The position numbers and the translations under genes are program-made. A model generated the notes under the pieces. It searched no databases. It was given only the letters and a program-made list of their open reading frames with translations, and was not told the origin of the DNA. DNA of 64,000 nucleotides from Yoonia rosea. Its GTDB lineage: Bacteria > Pseudomonadota > Alphaproteobacteria > Rhodobacterales > Rhodobacteraceae. Positions 40,301 through 47,998 of the stretch are shown here, one piece after another; positions within the stretch are counted from its first letter, which is position 1, and each line of letters starts with the position of its first letter. The stretch lies in assembly GCF_900156505.1 (NCBI RefSeq), contig NZ_FTPR01000001.1:2046001-2110000 (forward strand), read 5' to 3'.

Positions 40301-40743
40301 ACACGATCCGACCAGCCGCCACGTCGCACGTTGGGCTCTTCGGCGTCTTCCGGCAGGCTGTTGACGCCATCCACGGCCAGTTGCACATCTTCGGTACCGC
40401 GTTCGATATCATAGCCCGGCTCGAATTCAATGCGGATCGACGCACTCCCCTCACGGGATGTCGATGAAGACGAGGTGACGCCTTCAACCCCGAGCAATAC
40501 AGGCTCCAGCACCTGCACAATGGCGGCGTCCACATCTTCTGCCCCAGCCCCCTGCCATGCGACAGAGACGGTCAGATCATCAACCACCACATCGGGAAAG
40601 AACTGCGCCCGCATATTGGGAAACGCGAGCAGGCCCGCCGTGAGCATCAGCACCAAAAGCAGGTTCGCGGCGGTACGGTGGCGTGTGAAATAGGACAGAA
40701 TACCGCCTGCGCCCGCATTCAGCCTTTCACCACCCGTGACCAT
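37348..40743 (-). CDS. RND efflux transporter permease with extra C-terminal membrane segments
   Basis: 1131 aa, longer than the usual 1020-1050. TM1 (about 22-42) with NMRAQFFPDV, the TM4 proton-relay segment LGIVVDDAIVVGEHADY with paired Asp, and the usual twelve-TM body. After the expected end (PSVMAMQADVQ) about 105 residues follow, with three more hydrophobic stretches (AGLGAVLAVGLFALTVAPV, LPAMAAILPLLNGG region and MGLYILGLMAMFLTIYVAAV). It shares the A of the TGATG junction with the adaptor gene, so the two are co-translated. No outer-membrane factor is adjacent. Substrates unknown. Confidence 0.9.
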   Translation of the reverse strand: MVTGGERLNAGAGGILSYFTRHRTAANLLLVLMLTAGLLAFPNMRAQFFPDVVVDDLTVSVAWQGAGAEDVDAAIVQVLEPVLLGVEGVTSSSSTSREGSASIRIEFEPGYDIERGTEDVQLAVDGVNSLPEDAEEPNVRRGGWSDRVTDVIITGPVGVDQLGRFADEFSTRLFAQGVTSVTVQGVAAPSTIVEVPSISLVQYDIGLADISARIAEEAAADPAGEVSANARVRTGVAKRSAEEIGAIVLRSNPDGSQLTIADVATVRVEGADRERAYFVGDDPAIKVRVARSATGDAIGMQATVEEVAQELTASLPAGVSISLTNGRAELIQARLDILLDNGLTGLMLVVALLFLFLNARTAFWVAFGIPVAMLAAIALMYAVGITINMISLFALIITLGIVVDDAIVVGEHADYRVRHLGEDPTVAAERAAKRMFSPVFSATLTTIIAFFGLVIIGGRFGDLISDIPFTVIVVLAASLVECFLILPNHLSHAIAHSAKDHWYDWPSRTVNRGFDWFKETLFRPFMALVIKARYPVFAMALVLLASQIALFIKGDVSWRFFNSPEQSQVTGNFAMLPGATRDDTLEMMREMQRATEALGAEYEAEYGVNPLNYVVAEIGGNSGRAIAGSDTKDADQLGAITIELIDADSRPYTSFAFVSALQDAIVQHPMAETVSFRRWGSGPGGDSLDVQMFGADSDTLKAAAEALKTELARFPEISGLEDTLAYDKEELILELTPQGEALGLSIDGLGRVLRNRLGGIEAASFPDGSRSATIRVELPPNELSSDFLDRTQIRTAEGFYLPLADVVTVQSRTGFSTVRRENGIQLISVIGDLDGEDAARATEIQQIIDEDILPRIESDFGIETQLSGQSEQEDRFLSDARTGLILVLLGIYLTLSWIFSSWTRPIVVMSIIPFALVGTIFGHHVWDIPMSMFTVVGLIGMVGIIINDSIVLVTTVDEYAQDRGLVPAIIDGTVDRLRPVMLTTLTTVLGLAPLLYEGSNQAEFLKPTVVTLVFGLAFGMVLVLLVVPSVMAMQADVQRQIQSAKRALRGRRAAMFIPAGLGAVLAVGLFALTVAPVLLTGAPLPAMAAILPLLNGGVGAAMGLYILGLMAMFLTIYVAAVFGQGWRGARR

Positions 40744-42197
40744 CAGCTGCCCATCCGTGCTTCGAGCCGTGTAACGGTTTCGGACGAGACTTCATCCGCC
40801 TCAAGCTGGCTGATAATCCGCGCTTTGACGTCATCGGGCATTCTGCCTTCGGTGACGAATGCGATCAGTTTCGCGCGACGGTTCTCATCCAGAGTGATCA
40901 TTTCGGGCGCTGCAGCCTGTTCAACACCGCCGGGCGCGATCGGTCGCACCTTGATGCCGGCACCCAGCAAAGGTGAGCGTTCAGCAACAATCACCGCCCC
41001 TGCATTGTCACCCACATCAATAATCACATCATCGCCCTGTCGGCGTAACAGGGAAACTTGCGCCACGCGCAAACGCTCTTCCTCACCCACAACCAGCACC
41101 GTCTGGTCCGGTGCGACAGCCGTCGCAGGCACCAGTGCCACATTGTTCAACGCAGGTTCGTTGATCCGCACCGTCACGAAATCACCGGGGCGAAATCCGG
41201 CAGAGGCGTCCAGTTCTGCAAACAGCAAACGTCCTGTCTGTCCCGCGCCGACGGCAGCACCTTCACGCATGATCTGACCCGTTGCGCGCAGGTTTACGCC
41301 GGACACGTCCAGCGTCACGGCCAAAGGTGCTTTGATGAGCACACCGTTTTCGTCCAAGAGCCGCGCATATTGCGAGGTCGAGACACGGAAAGACACCTCG
41401 AGACGGGTCGGATCAATCAGTTGCGCAAAGCGTTCGTTGGCCGTGACACGCCCGCCGGGGCTGATTGTCACCTCCGTCAAAGTGCCGTCAAAAGCCGCCA
41501 CTACCTCCGTATCCACAACAGCCCGCTGTGCCTCGGAAAGGTTGATTTGCTGGCGCGCCAGCCGTGTTGTTGCCTGATCAATCCGTGCCTGCGCTGAAGC
41601 CACGGACTGTCTGCGGGTCAGCACCGACGCCTGCGCGGATGATGCTGCCAATTCCGCCGTTTCCACCGCTGCCGCCGTGCCCACACCGCGCGTGGCGAGG
41701 TCGCGCGCACGCGCAAGCGCCTGATCGCGCAGCGCTTCTTGGGCGCGCGCTGCACTCAACTCATCCTCGGCCAGAACCAGGGCACGCTCTGCGTCGCGCA
41801 GTTCCGCCTGCGCATCATGCAAATCGGCACGCACGCGGGCCAGTGCCGCCTCTGCCTCGACCGGATCAATGCGCAGCAACAGGTCACCTTGCCGCACCGT
41901 GCCGCCTTCAACCAATGCATCGCTGGCGGACAAGACCGTCCCGCCAATCGCACTGCGTAAATCCAGCGTCCGCTGGCTGCGCAATTCTCCGAACACTGTC
42001 AGTTCGGGGACGATGGTCTGCGGTTCCAGTGTCAGGACATTGACCGCCAAAATTCGCTCGCGTTGGGGGAAGCTCCGTGGCTCTTCGTTCATGCGCGCCA
42101 CGACAGCGCCGCGCACCATCTCACCCGCCCAAGCAACAAGCGCCAGCGTCACCGCCAACAAAAACACACCTGTCAGGCTTCGGCGTAGAAACCGCAT
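40743..42197 (-). CDS. RND efflux periplasmic adaptor (second system)
   Basis: 484 aa. N-terminal anchor (about 8-27, GVFLLAVTLALVAWAG), lipoyl half RSAIGGTVLSASDALVEGG, a long coiled-coil hairpin (about 105-200) rich in Ala, Glu and Arg, the other lipoyl half VVAAFDGTLTEVTISPGG, then barrel domains and an unusual C-terminal part (VTEGRMPDDVKARIISQLE). ATG at 42197 has GAGG at good spacing; an upstream in-phase extension has none. It follows moaB by 72 bp on the same strand and is fused in translation to the permease. Confidence 0.9.
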   Translation of the reverse strand: MRFLRRSLTGVFLLAVTLALVAWAGEMVRGAVVARMNEEPRSFPQRERILAVNVLTLEPQTIVPELTVFGELRSQRTLDLRSAIGGTVLSASDALVEGGTVRQGDLLLRIDPVEAEAALARVRADLHDAQAELRDAERALVLAEDELSAARAQEALRDQALARARDLATRGVGTAAAVETAELAASSAQASVLTRRQSVASAQARIDQATTRLARQQINLSEAQRAVVDTEVVAAFDGTLTEVTISPGGRVTANERFAQLIDPTRLEVSFRVSTSQYARLLDENGVLIKAPLAVTLDVSGVNLRATGQIMREGAAVGAGQTGRLLFAELDASAGFRPGDFVTVRINEPALNNVALVPATAVAPDQTVLVVGEEERLRVAQVSLLRRQGDDVIIDVGDNAGAVIVAERSPLLGAGIKVRPIAPGGVEQAAAPEMITLDENRRAKLIAFVTEGRMPDDVKARIISQLEADEVSSETVTRLEARMGS

Positions 42198-42269
42198 GTC
42201 AAATATCCTCAATTCGCCCGTTGGAGGTAGCTGGAAAAGCATCCCTTTCCAGTGAAACGCACAAAGCCG

Positions 42270-42812
42270 TTACTTCCGTCGCAGATGTTCATCCAGACGC
42301 GGCATGATTTCAACAAAATTACAGGGGCGGTGCCGGTAGTCGAGTTGCTTGAGCAGAATTTCATCCCATGCGTCCTTGCACGCACCCGGCGATCCGGGCA
42401 GCGCAAAGAGGTACGTGCCATGGGCCACACCGGCTGTGGCACGGCTTTGCACCGCACTCGTTCCGATTTTCTGCATGCTGACGATTGTGAAAATGGTGCC
42501 GAAGGCATCAATCTCTTTTTCATAGACATCGCGGTGCGCTTCTACGGTGACATCCCGCCCTGTCAGGCCTGTCCCGCCGGTGGAGATGATAACATCCACT
42601 GCCTCGTCTGCGCACCAATCGCGCAACTGTTGCGCAATCTGATCACGTTCATCCGCCACAATTTTCCGATCCGCCAGCACATGCCCCGCCTGCGCAATCC
42701 GGTCGACCAGCGTCTGACCGGATTTATCGTCCGCCAACTGGCGCGTGTCACTCACGGTCAGCACCGCAATACGGACCGGCACAAAATCTTTGCTCTCATC
42801 AATACGGCTCAT
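42270..42812 (-). CDS. moaB: Molybdenum cofactor biosynthesis protein MoaB
   Basis: 180-aa MogA/MoaB-fold protein, probably adenylating molybdopterin. The family block DVIISTGGTGLTGRDVTVEA (residues 73-92) carries the GGTG and the catalytic Asp, and SRATAGVAHGTYLFALPGSP is the second conserved block. It sits 20 bp after the uracil-DNA glycosylase gene and 72 bp before the efflux adaptor, on the same strand. Other Moa genes are not nearby. Confidence 0.93.
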   Translation of the reverse strand: MSRIDESKDFVPVRIAVLTVSDTRQLADDKSGQTLVDRIAQAGHVLADRKIVADERDQIAQQLRDWCADEAVDVIISTGGTGLTGRDVTVEAHRDVYEKEIDAFGTIFTIVSMQKIGTSAVQSRATAGVAHGTYLFALPGSPGACKDAWDEILLKQLDYRHRPCNFVEIMPRLDEHLRRK

Positions 42813-42832
42813 GGCGTCTCACTTCTTTGAAA

Positions 42833-43621
42833 TTACCCGCGCAAACGCGCCTTTAGGGACAAAAGATCATCCCAAGCCTCGCGTTTCGCAATTGGATTGC
42901 GCAACAAATAGGCCGGGTGGAACATCGGCAGGCAGGGTTTGCCCAGTACCTCGACCCAGTCACCACGCATGCGGGTGATGCCGGTCCGCCCCAGCAAAGC
43001 CTGACAGGGGGTATTGCCCATCAGGACAATGATCTCGGGATCAGCCAGCGCGATATGGCGTTCCAGAAACGGCAGCATCATGGCGATTTCGGCGGCATCC
43101 GGCGTGCGGTTCGAGGGCGGACGCCATGGCAGCACGTTGGTAATATAAACAGCTTGGGCCGCATTATCGGCAGCACGGCCCATCTGGATCGCTTCAAGCA
43201 TCCTGTCCAGCAACTGACCAGCACGACCCACAAATGGACGCCCTGCGCGATCCTCTTCGCGCCCGGGCGCTTCGCCCACGATCATCACGCGGGCCGCTGG
43301 GTTCCCGTCACTAAAGACAAAACTGCGTGCGCCTTTTTTCAGCTCGCAGTGTTCGAACGCCTGCATCGCGCCACTGAGCGCATCTAGATCAGCAGCCGTT
43401 TGTGCGGCAGTGCGCGCAAGCGCCGCCGCATCCACTTCTGGCACTTTTACGATCTCGGGCGCGGCCACAGGCTTCTCAGGCGTGGCCGCCTTCGGCGCAG
43501 GCTTCACCGTCTCGAGCGCATAGCGGTCAACGGGCGCGTCCAGAATGGCGTCTGTCACACCCAATTCCACCTGCCATTCCAGCAATGCGCGATCGGTCCA
43601 ATATGTATTCTGCGAATCCAT
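42833..43621 (-). CDS. Uracil-DNA glycosylase, family-4-like without Fe-S cysteines
   Basis: 262 aa. The N-terminal 80 residues are a poorly conserved, Ala/Pro-rich extension. The UDG core shows GEAPGREEDRAGRPFVG (residues 117-133, uracil/water loop) and HPAYLL (235-240, minor-groove loop). Family-4 enzymes use four Cys for a 4Fe-4S cluster; here only Cys92 of the first C-x2-C remains (Lys95 is at the other site), the Cys in the usual KCRPP is Trp166 (NVLPWRPPSNRTP), and the fourth is absent. Removes uracil from DNA, by family. The start could be the ATG at 43621 or an in-phase GTG at 43630. Divergent from pyrB. Confidence 0.85.
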   Translation of the reverse strand: MDSQNTYWTDRALLEWQVELGVTDAILDAPVDRYALETVKPAPKAATPEKPVAAPEIVKVPEVDAAALARTAAQTAADLDALSGAMQAFEHCELKKGARSFVFSDGNPAARVMIVGEAPGREEDRAGRPFVGRAGQLLDRMLEAIQMGRAADNAAQAVYITNVLPWRPPSNRTPDAAEIAMMLPFLERHIALADPEIIVLMGNTPCQALLGRTGITRMRGDWVEVLGKPCLPMFHPAYLLRNPIAKREAWDDLLSLKARLRG

Positions 43622-43725
43622 GACAGGCACGATATGCCGGATTGCATCGCTTGCGTAGTGCTTGCGGCATTGATGCGCACGACGGGGGTGCCTATAAGGC
43701 GGGGAACCACTGCTAAGAGGGCCTC

Positions 43726-44682
43726 ATGACATTTCGCGCCAAGCATCTTTTGGGCATCGAACCTCTGCACCCCACCGAAATCACCACTTTGCTGGATTTG
43801 GCCGATAGCTATGCCGAGCATAACCGGCGCGGCATCGCGCACCGCGACGTGCTCGCGGGGCTGACGCAGATCAACATGTTCTTTGAAAACTCGACCCGGA
43901 CACAAGCCAGTTTTGAATTGGCCGGCAAGCGTCTGGGTGCGGATGTGATGAACATGGGCATGCAGGCGTCGTCAGTCAAAAAAGGCGAGACCCTGATTGA
44001 TACGGCCCTGACGCTGAACGCCATGCGCCCCGATCTTCTGGTTGTGCGGCACCCGCATTCCGGCGCGGTCGATCTTTTGGCGCAAAAGGTCAATTGCGCG
44101 GTTCTCAACGCGGGCGACGGCAAGCATGAACACCCCACGCAGGCGCTGCTTGATGCGCTGACCATCCGGCGCGCCAAGGGCCGGCTTCACCGGCTGTCCA
44201 TCGCGATTTGCGGTGATATCGCCCATAGTCGCGTGGCGCGGTCCAACATCATGCTGTTGGGTAAGATGGAAAACCGCATCCGCCTGATCGCACCGCCCAC
44301 GCTGATGCCGTCGGGCGTTGCGGATTTCGGAGTCGAGGTGTTCGAGAACATGGAAGAGGGCCTAAAAGACGTCGATGTTGTCATGATGCTCCGGCTGCAA
44401 AAGGAACGCATGGATGGCGGATTTATCCCGTCAGAGCGGGAGTATTTCCACCGCTACGGGCTGGATGCGGCCAAGCTGGCGCACGCAAAACCCGACGCGA
44501 TTGTCATGCACCCCGGCCCGATGAATCGCGGCGTGGAAATTGACGGGAACATCGCCGACGACATCAACCGTTCCGTCATTCAGGAGCAGGTGGAAATGGG
44601 CGTCGCTGTGCGCATGGCCGCGATGGATCTTTTGGCACAAAACCTGCGCGCGGCCCGTGGCCCGCAAGAGGTCATGGTATGA
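43726..44682 (+). CDS. pyrB: Aspartate carbamoyltransferase catalytic subunit
   Basis: 318-aa catalytic chain; joins carbamoyl phosphate and aspartate in pyrimidine synthesis. The carbamoyl-phosphate loop [34 protein letters not shown], and [11 protein letters not shown] are all present. There is no pyrI regulatory-chain gene. It is the first gene of a four-gene run (pyrB - tail-anchored protein - pyrC-like - plsY) with overlapping or nearly touching ends. The next gene begins inside its stop (ATGA). The partner of a non-catalytic PyrC-like protein is likely this enzyme. Confidence 0.97.
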   Translation: MTFRAKHLLGIEPLHPTEITTLLDLADSYAEHNRRGIAHRDVLAGLTQINMFFENSTRTQASFELAGKRLGADVMNMGMQASSVKKGETLIDTALTLNAMRPDLLVVRHPHSGAVDLLAQKVNCAVLNAGDGKHEHPTQALLDALTIRRAKGRLHRLSIAICGDIAHSRVARSNIMLLGKMENRIRLIAPPTLMPSGVADFGVEVFENMEEGLKDVDVVMMLRLQKERMDGGFIPSEREYFHRYGLDAAKLAHAKPDAIVMHPGPMNRGVEIDGNIADDINRSVIQEQVEMGVAVRMAAMDLLAQNLRAARGPQEVMV

Positions 44683-45233
44683 GCGAGACCTTTCAAGTCA
44701 GTGCGACCGAGCACGGTGTCATCCGGATTTTCATGGTCAATCTGAGCGCAGATGAGGCCACCCGCTTTGCCGAAAATACTGACGGGGCCACCCCCGCGCC
44801 CATCAGCCGCGCTTTGGGTGTGGACGAACTTGACCACACCTATGTCGAACTCTTTGCGCTGAATAGCCTCGACGGTGTCGGGCTCGCTGGATATCTCGTT
44901 GAGGGGTTGGGCGTAGCCGAGGCCGATGTCGCCCCTTACCGGTCACGGCTGAACGGCATATCGGGCCATGTGTTGATCGTGCTGTCAAAAGCCTTCGGCG
45001 GGCGCGCGGCGACAATTACGCCTGTGGCACCCCTCAAATGGATCGGGACATATACCGAAGAAGGCGCATCGGTAAAATTCGAACCGCTCCCGTCTAAAGG
45101 TGCCGAAGGCAACGTCGTAAGCGCGCCCACTAAAGCGCCGAAATCCGACGCCCGCGTCGGCGGTATGATCGCAATGTATGCGCTGATCGCGATGTTCGCC
45201 CTGGTGGGCCTGATGATCTGGGTGGCAGGATAG
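44679..45233 (+). CDS. Tail-anchored membrane protein of unknown function
   Basis: 184 aa. A soluble N-terminal domain (about 1-135) with no recognised motif ([35 protein letters not shown]) is followed by a Lys/Ala-rich linker and one C-terminal membrane segment (about 162-182, [20 protein letters not shown]). No signal peptide, so the soluble part should stay in the cytoplasm. It overlaps pyrB by 4 bp and pyrC-like starts 2 bp after its stop, so it is made in step with both. Possibly it ties the pyrimidine enzymes to the membrane (inference). I recall similar proteins between pyrB and pyrC in Rhodobacteraceae. Confidence 0.72.
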   Translation: MSETFQVSATEHGVIRIFMVNLSADEATRFAENTDGATPAPISRALGVDELDHTYVELFALNSLDGVGLAGYLVEGLGVAEADVAPYRSRLNGISGHVLIVLSKAFGGRAATITPVAPLKWIGTYTEEGASVKFEPLPSKGAEGNVVSAPTKAPKSDARVGGMIAMYALIAMFALVGLMIWVAG

Positions 45234-45235
45234 AA

Positions 45236-46534
45236 ATGACAGAGAACAAAATGACCGCCACGTTTTTTGCAAACGCCCGCCTGATTGATCCAGTGGCGCT
45301 GACCGACAGCCTTGGTGCGATCCTGATTGAGGACGGTGTGATCAAGGCGGTCTATGACAGCCCGACCGCCGCCCCCAAATCTGCCAATGTCGTGGATTGC
45401 GGCGGCATGTGCCTTGCCCCCGGGATCATCGATATTGGCGTCAAAGTGTCCGAACCGGGCGAGCGGCACAAGGAAAGCTTCCGCTCTGCGGGGCGGGCGG
45501 CAGCCGCAGGCGGGGTGACAACAATCGTTACACGGCCCGACACCAGCCCCGCAATCGACACGCCGGAAACGCTCGAATTTGTGGAACGGCGCGCGCAACA
45601 GGACGCGCCTGTGCATGTCCTGCCGATGGCCGCCCTGACCAAAGGGCGCCAAGGGCGCGAGATGACCGAGATCGGGTTTCTACAGGATGCAGGCGCCGTT
45701 GCCTTTACTGATTGCGACCGTGTCGTGACCAGCACCAAGGTTTTCAGCCGCGCGCTTACCTATGCACGTTCGCTGGACGCGCTTGTGATCGGGCACATCC
45801 AGGACCCGGGATTGTCGGAAGGGGCCGCTGTCACATCCGGTAAATTCGCCTCGCTACGCGGTTTGCCAGGGGTCAGCCCGATGGCCGAACGCATGGCGCT
45901 GGACCGCGATATCAGCCTGCTCGAAATGACCGGCGCGCGCTATCATGTAGACCAGATCACGACCGCCCGCGCCCTGCCCGCGCTGGAACGGGCCAAGCGC
46001 AACGGTCTGAAAATCACCGCCGGTATCGGGGTGCATCACCTGACGCTGAACGAACTGGATGTCGCGGACTACCGCACGTTCTTTAAGCTCAAACCGCCGC
46101 TGCGCAGTGAAGAAGACCGCATCGCTGTTGTGCAAGCCGTATCAGAGGGGCTGATCGATATCATCTGTTCGATGCACACGCCGCAGGACGAAGAAAGCAA
46201 ACGTCTGCCCTTTGAAGAGGCCGCAAGCGGTGCCGTGGGCCTCGAGACCCTTCTGCCCGCAGCCTTGCGCCTTTATCATGCGGAAATGATCACGCTGCCA
46301 AAACTCTTCCGCGCGATGGCGCTGAACCCTGCGCGCCTTTTGGGACTGCCGGCAGGCAGGCTGATCGCCGATGCCCCTGCCGATCTGATCCTCTTTGATC
46401 CGGACGCACCATTCCAGCTTGACCGCGCCACCTTGTTGTCAAAATCCAAGAATACACCTTTTGACGGTGCACGGCTGCAAGGCCGCGTGCTGGGCACATG
46501 GGTCAGCGGCCACCGCGTTTGGGAGAAATCATAA
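45236..46534 (+). CDS. pyrC: Dihydroorotase-like protein, probably non-catalytic (PyrC' / PyrX type)
   Basis: 432 aa, amidohydrolase fold. The family body is intact (GLPGVSPMAERMALDRDI, GVHHLTLNELD, FKLKPPLRSEEDR, GAVGLETLLPAALR), but key residues are lost: the metal motif HxH after PGxxD is Gly68-Val-Lys70; the second His of HVCH is Gln240; and the catalytic Asp before HAP is Met313 (ICSMHTP). In Pseudomonas an inactive PyrC' co-assembles with PyrB, and alphaproteobacteria have similar proteins. I read this as a structural partner of PyrB, with the true dihydroorotase elsewhere (inference). The stop overlaps plsY by 1 nt. Confidence 0.88.
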   Translation: MTENKMTATFFANARLIDPVALTDSLGAILIEDGVIKAVYDSPTAAPKSANVVDCGGMCLAPGIIDIGVKVSEPGERHKESFRSAGRAAAAGGVTTIVTRPDTSPAIDTPETLEFVERRAQQDAPVHVLPMAALTKGRQGREMTEIGFLQDAGAVAFTDCDRVVTSTKVFSRALTYARSLDALVIGHIQDPGLSEGAAVTSGKFASLRGLPGVSPMAERMALDRDISLLEMTGARYHVDQITTARALPALERAKRNGLKITAGIGVHHLTLNELDVADYRTFFKLKPPLRSEEDRIAVVQAVSEGLIDIICSMHTPQDEESKRLPFEEAASGAVGLETLLPAALRLYHAEMITLPKLFRAMALNPARLLGLPAGRLIADAPADLILFDPDAPFQLDRATLLSKSKNTPFDGARLQGRVLGTWVSGHRVWEKS

Positions 46535-47148
46535 TGCCAACAATCGAAAGCGCCTATGTCGTTCTCTTGCTCTGGGCTGTCATCGGCTATCTTCTGGGGT
46601 CAATCCCGGGGGGTATGATCTTTGCCAAGCTGATGAACCTCGGCAACCTGCGCGACATCGGGTCGGGCAATATCGGGGCCACGAATGTACTGCGCACCGG
46701 CAACAAGAAAGCCGCCGCCCTGACACTGATCTTCGATGCCGCCAAGGGGGCGATCGTCGTTCTGGCTGCCCGCCAGCTGGCCGGCGAGGACGCGGCCCAG
46801 CTTGGTGCGCTGATGGCTTTTCTCGGGCATTGCTTTCCGGTGTGGCTGCGCTTCAAAGGGGGCAAAGGCGTTGCCACTTATTTCGGTATTCTGCTGGCAG
46901 TCGACTGGCAGATCGGCCTGATCGCCTGCGCAATCTGGCTCGTTGTGGCCGCCGTATCGCGCTATTCCTCGCTCGCCGCTTTGGTCACCGCTGGATGGAT
47001 TCCGCTCGTTGTTGGTTTCATCACACCGGGCGAGATGTTCGTACTCACAGCGATCTTGTGTTTCCTGATCTACGTCCGCCACTGGGCCAACATCCAGCGA
47101 CTACGCAAAGGCACCGAGACGAAAATCGGGAAGAAAGCACAAGCCTGA
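46534..47148 (+). CDS. plsY: Glycerol-3-phosphate acyltransferase PlsY
   Basis: 204-aa multipass inner-membrane enzyme; acylates glycerol-3-phosphate with acyl-phosphate, the first step of phospholipid synthesis. Three cytoplasmic motifs are seen: GSIPGGMI, RDIGSGNIGATNVLR and LRFKGGKGVAT. About five to six TM segments. ATG at 46534 shares a base with the pyrC-like stop (TAATG). It ends the pyrB operon; G/C-rich stem-loops follow directly. plsX is not adjacent. Confidence 0.95.
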   Translation: MPTIESAYVVLLLWAVIGYLLGSIPGGMIFAKLMNLGNLRDIGSGNIGATNVLRTGNKKAAALTLIFDAAKGAIVVLAARQLAGEDAAQLGALMAFLGHCFPVWLRFKGGKGVATYFGILLAVDWQIGLIACAIWLVVAAVSRYSSLAALVTAGWIPLVVGFITPGEMFVLTAILCFLIYVRHWANIQRLRKGTETKIGKKAQA

Positions 47149-47238
47149 CCGCCCGCGTGAAGTGTCACGCGACACTGGCGGGTGTAACGGATGTGTCCGC
47201 GTCAAAGCGGACCTTGCGCACAAAAAGGGTCCGCGGAC
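47149..47238 (+). terminator. Cluster of G/C-rich stem-loops after plsY
   Basis: A two-tier hairpin starts right after the plsY stop: CCGCC-CGCGTGA pairs with TCACGCG-(ACACT)-GGCGG across 47149-47181. It is followed by GTCCGC-N6-GCGGAC (47195-47212) and the 10-bp palindrome GTCCGCGGAC (47229-47238). The first is a likely terminator. The rest of the gap to 47370 contains no gene I can support. Confidence 0.55.
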
Positions 47239-47370
47239 AAATCCTGCCTTCGCTACGGCTTCTCCAAACGCTGCTCTTTTTACGGCGCGCGGCCCGTCTT
47301 CATGAAGCAACCTTTCAGATGGATGACAAATAAGGTTGTTCTGGGCTGAGCCACGGATCAACCGGTCATG

Positions 47371-47628
47371 CTAGAAATCATCAAATTCCGGAACACTGCC
47401 AAGCCTTACGAGAAAGGTTGGCGTCCCGACTTCGCCGCTGTTGGGGTCTTCACTGACCATATAGGCATCAGCACCAGCGCAATCCTTGGACTGGGCTTCG
47501 CGCTCCGCTCTATTCTGGGCCTCAGCCGCTGTCGTATATTGAAACTGCTTGCCAATTTTCAGGCTTGCTTGCCCGTCATGGGTGGGCTTCTGCGCAATGT
47601 ATGTTTGACAGATATAGTGCGTTTTCAT
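47371..47628 (-). CDS. Hypothetical small soluble protein
   Basis: 85 aa, polar, no signal peptide or membrane segment. N-terminus MKTHYICQTYIAQKP; a helix-like central part rich in Ala/Glu/Gln (TAAEAQNRAEREAQSK), two Cys (residues 7 and about 52). No family recognised. ATG at 47628 is preferred over an in-phase ATG 8 codons upstream because AGAG lies in front of it. It is last in a minus-strand run that starts with the DUF1611 gene, but with 129 bp of spacing, so cotranscription is unsure. Confidence 0.55.
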   Translation of the reverse strand: MKTHYICQTYIAQKPTHDGQASLKIGKQFQYTTAAEAQNRAEREAQSKDCAGADAYMVSEDPNSGEVGTPTFLVRLGSVPEFDDF

Positions 47629-47757
47629 TCCGCTCTCTTCTGAGTGCGACATCGGTAAATCCCCGGAGCTTCTGGTGGCGCTACTGAAGCTTGAAAATGC
47701 GCCGGCAGCAAGCGTGTTATCGCGTCTTAAACGCTTTGGGCGAGCCTGTGTTGTGAA

Positions 47758-47949
47758 TTACCGCGAGGTCTTGGGCGGCGTATTCTGCTCCCTTTCGAGA
47801 CGTGCGTTGCGCAGCCGATTAATCTTGACTTGCCTCTGTTCGGCATCATCGTCGGCCATTTTCCGGACGATGCGTGTTGTCTTGTCCATTTGCGTTTCCG
47901 CTTTCGGGGCTTGCGCTTTGAACACGCTTGTTTTTGTGAGTTTCGCCAA
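47758..47949 (-). CDS. Small basic protein with TTG start
   Basis: 63 aa, highly charged, helical, no Cys or membrane segment. Reads AKLTKTSVFKAQAPKAETQM, then DKTTRIVRKMADDDAEQRQV and a basic end. The start is TTG with a strong AGGAG 8 nt upstream; no ATG is available near it. I recall similar small proteins in Rhodobacteraceae with the core PKAETQxDKTTR. Function unknown. Lies 49 bp after the racemase gene on the same strand. Confidence 0.6.
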   Translation of the reverse strand: MAKLTKTSVFKAQAPKAETQMDKTTRIVRKMADDDAEQRQVKINRLRNARLEREQNTPPKTSR

Positions 47950-47998
47950 TTTTTAGTCTCCTGGTTGAGTTAAGATGCGCATGTCCGGTCGGAGTGTT

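Noticed and set aside
45236..46534. Calling this gene an ordinary active dihydroorotase
   Set aside because: Metal-binding HxH and catalytic Asp are replaced; kept as PyrC-like, probably non-catalytic.
46395..47333. 312-aa plus-strand frame over pyrC end and plsY
   Set aside because: Out of frame with both recognised genes; its part in the gap after plsY has no start or family.
47239..47370. tRNA-like fragment or integration site next to the hypothetical genes
   Set aside because: I could find no cloverleaf, anticodon arm or direct repeat in this stretch or at the other border near 51 kb.
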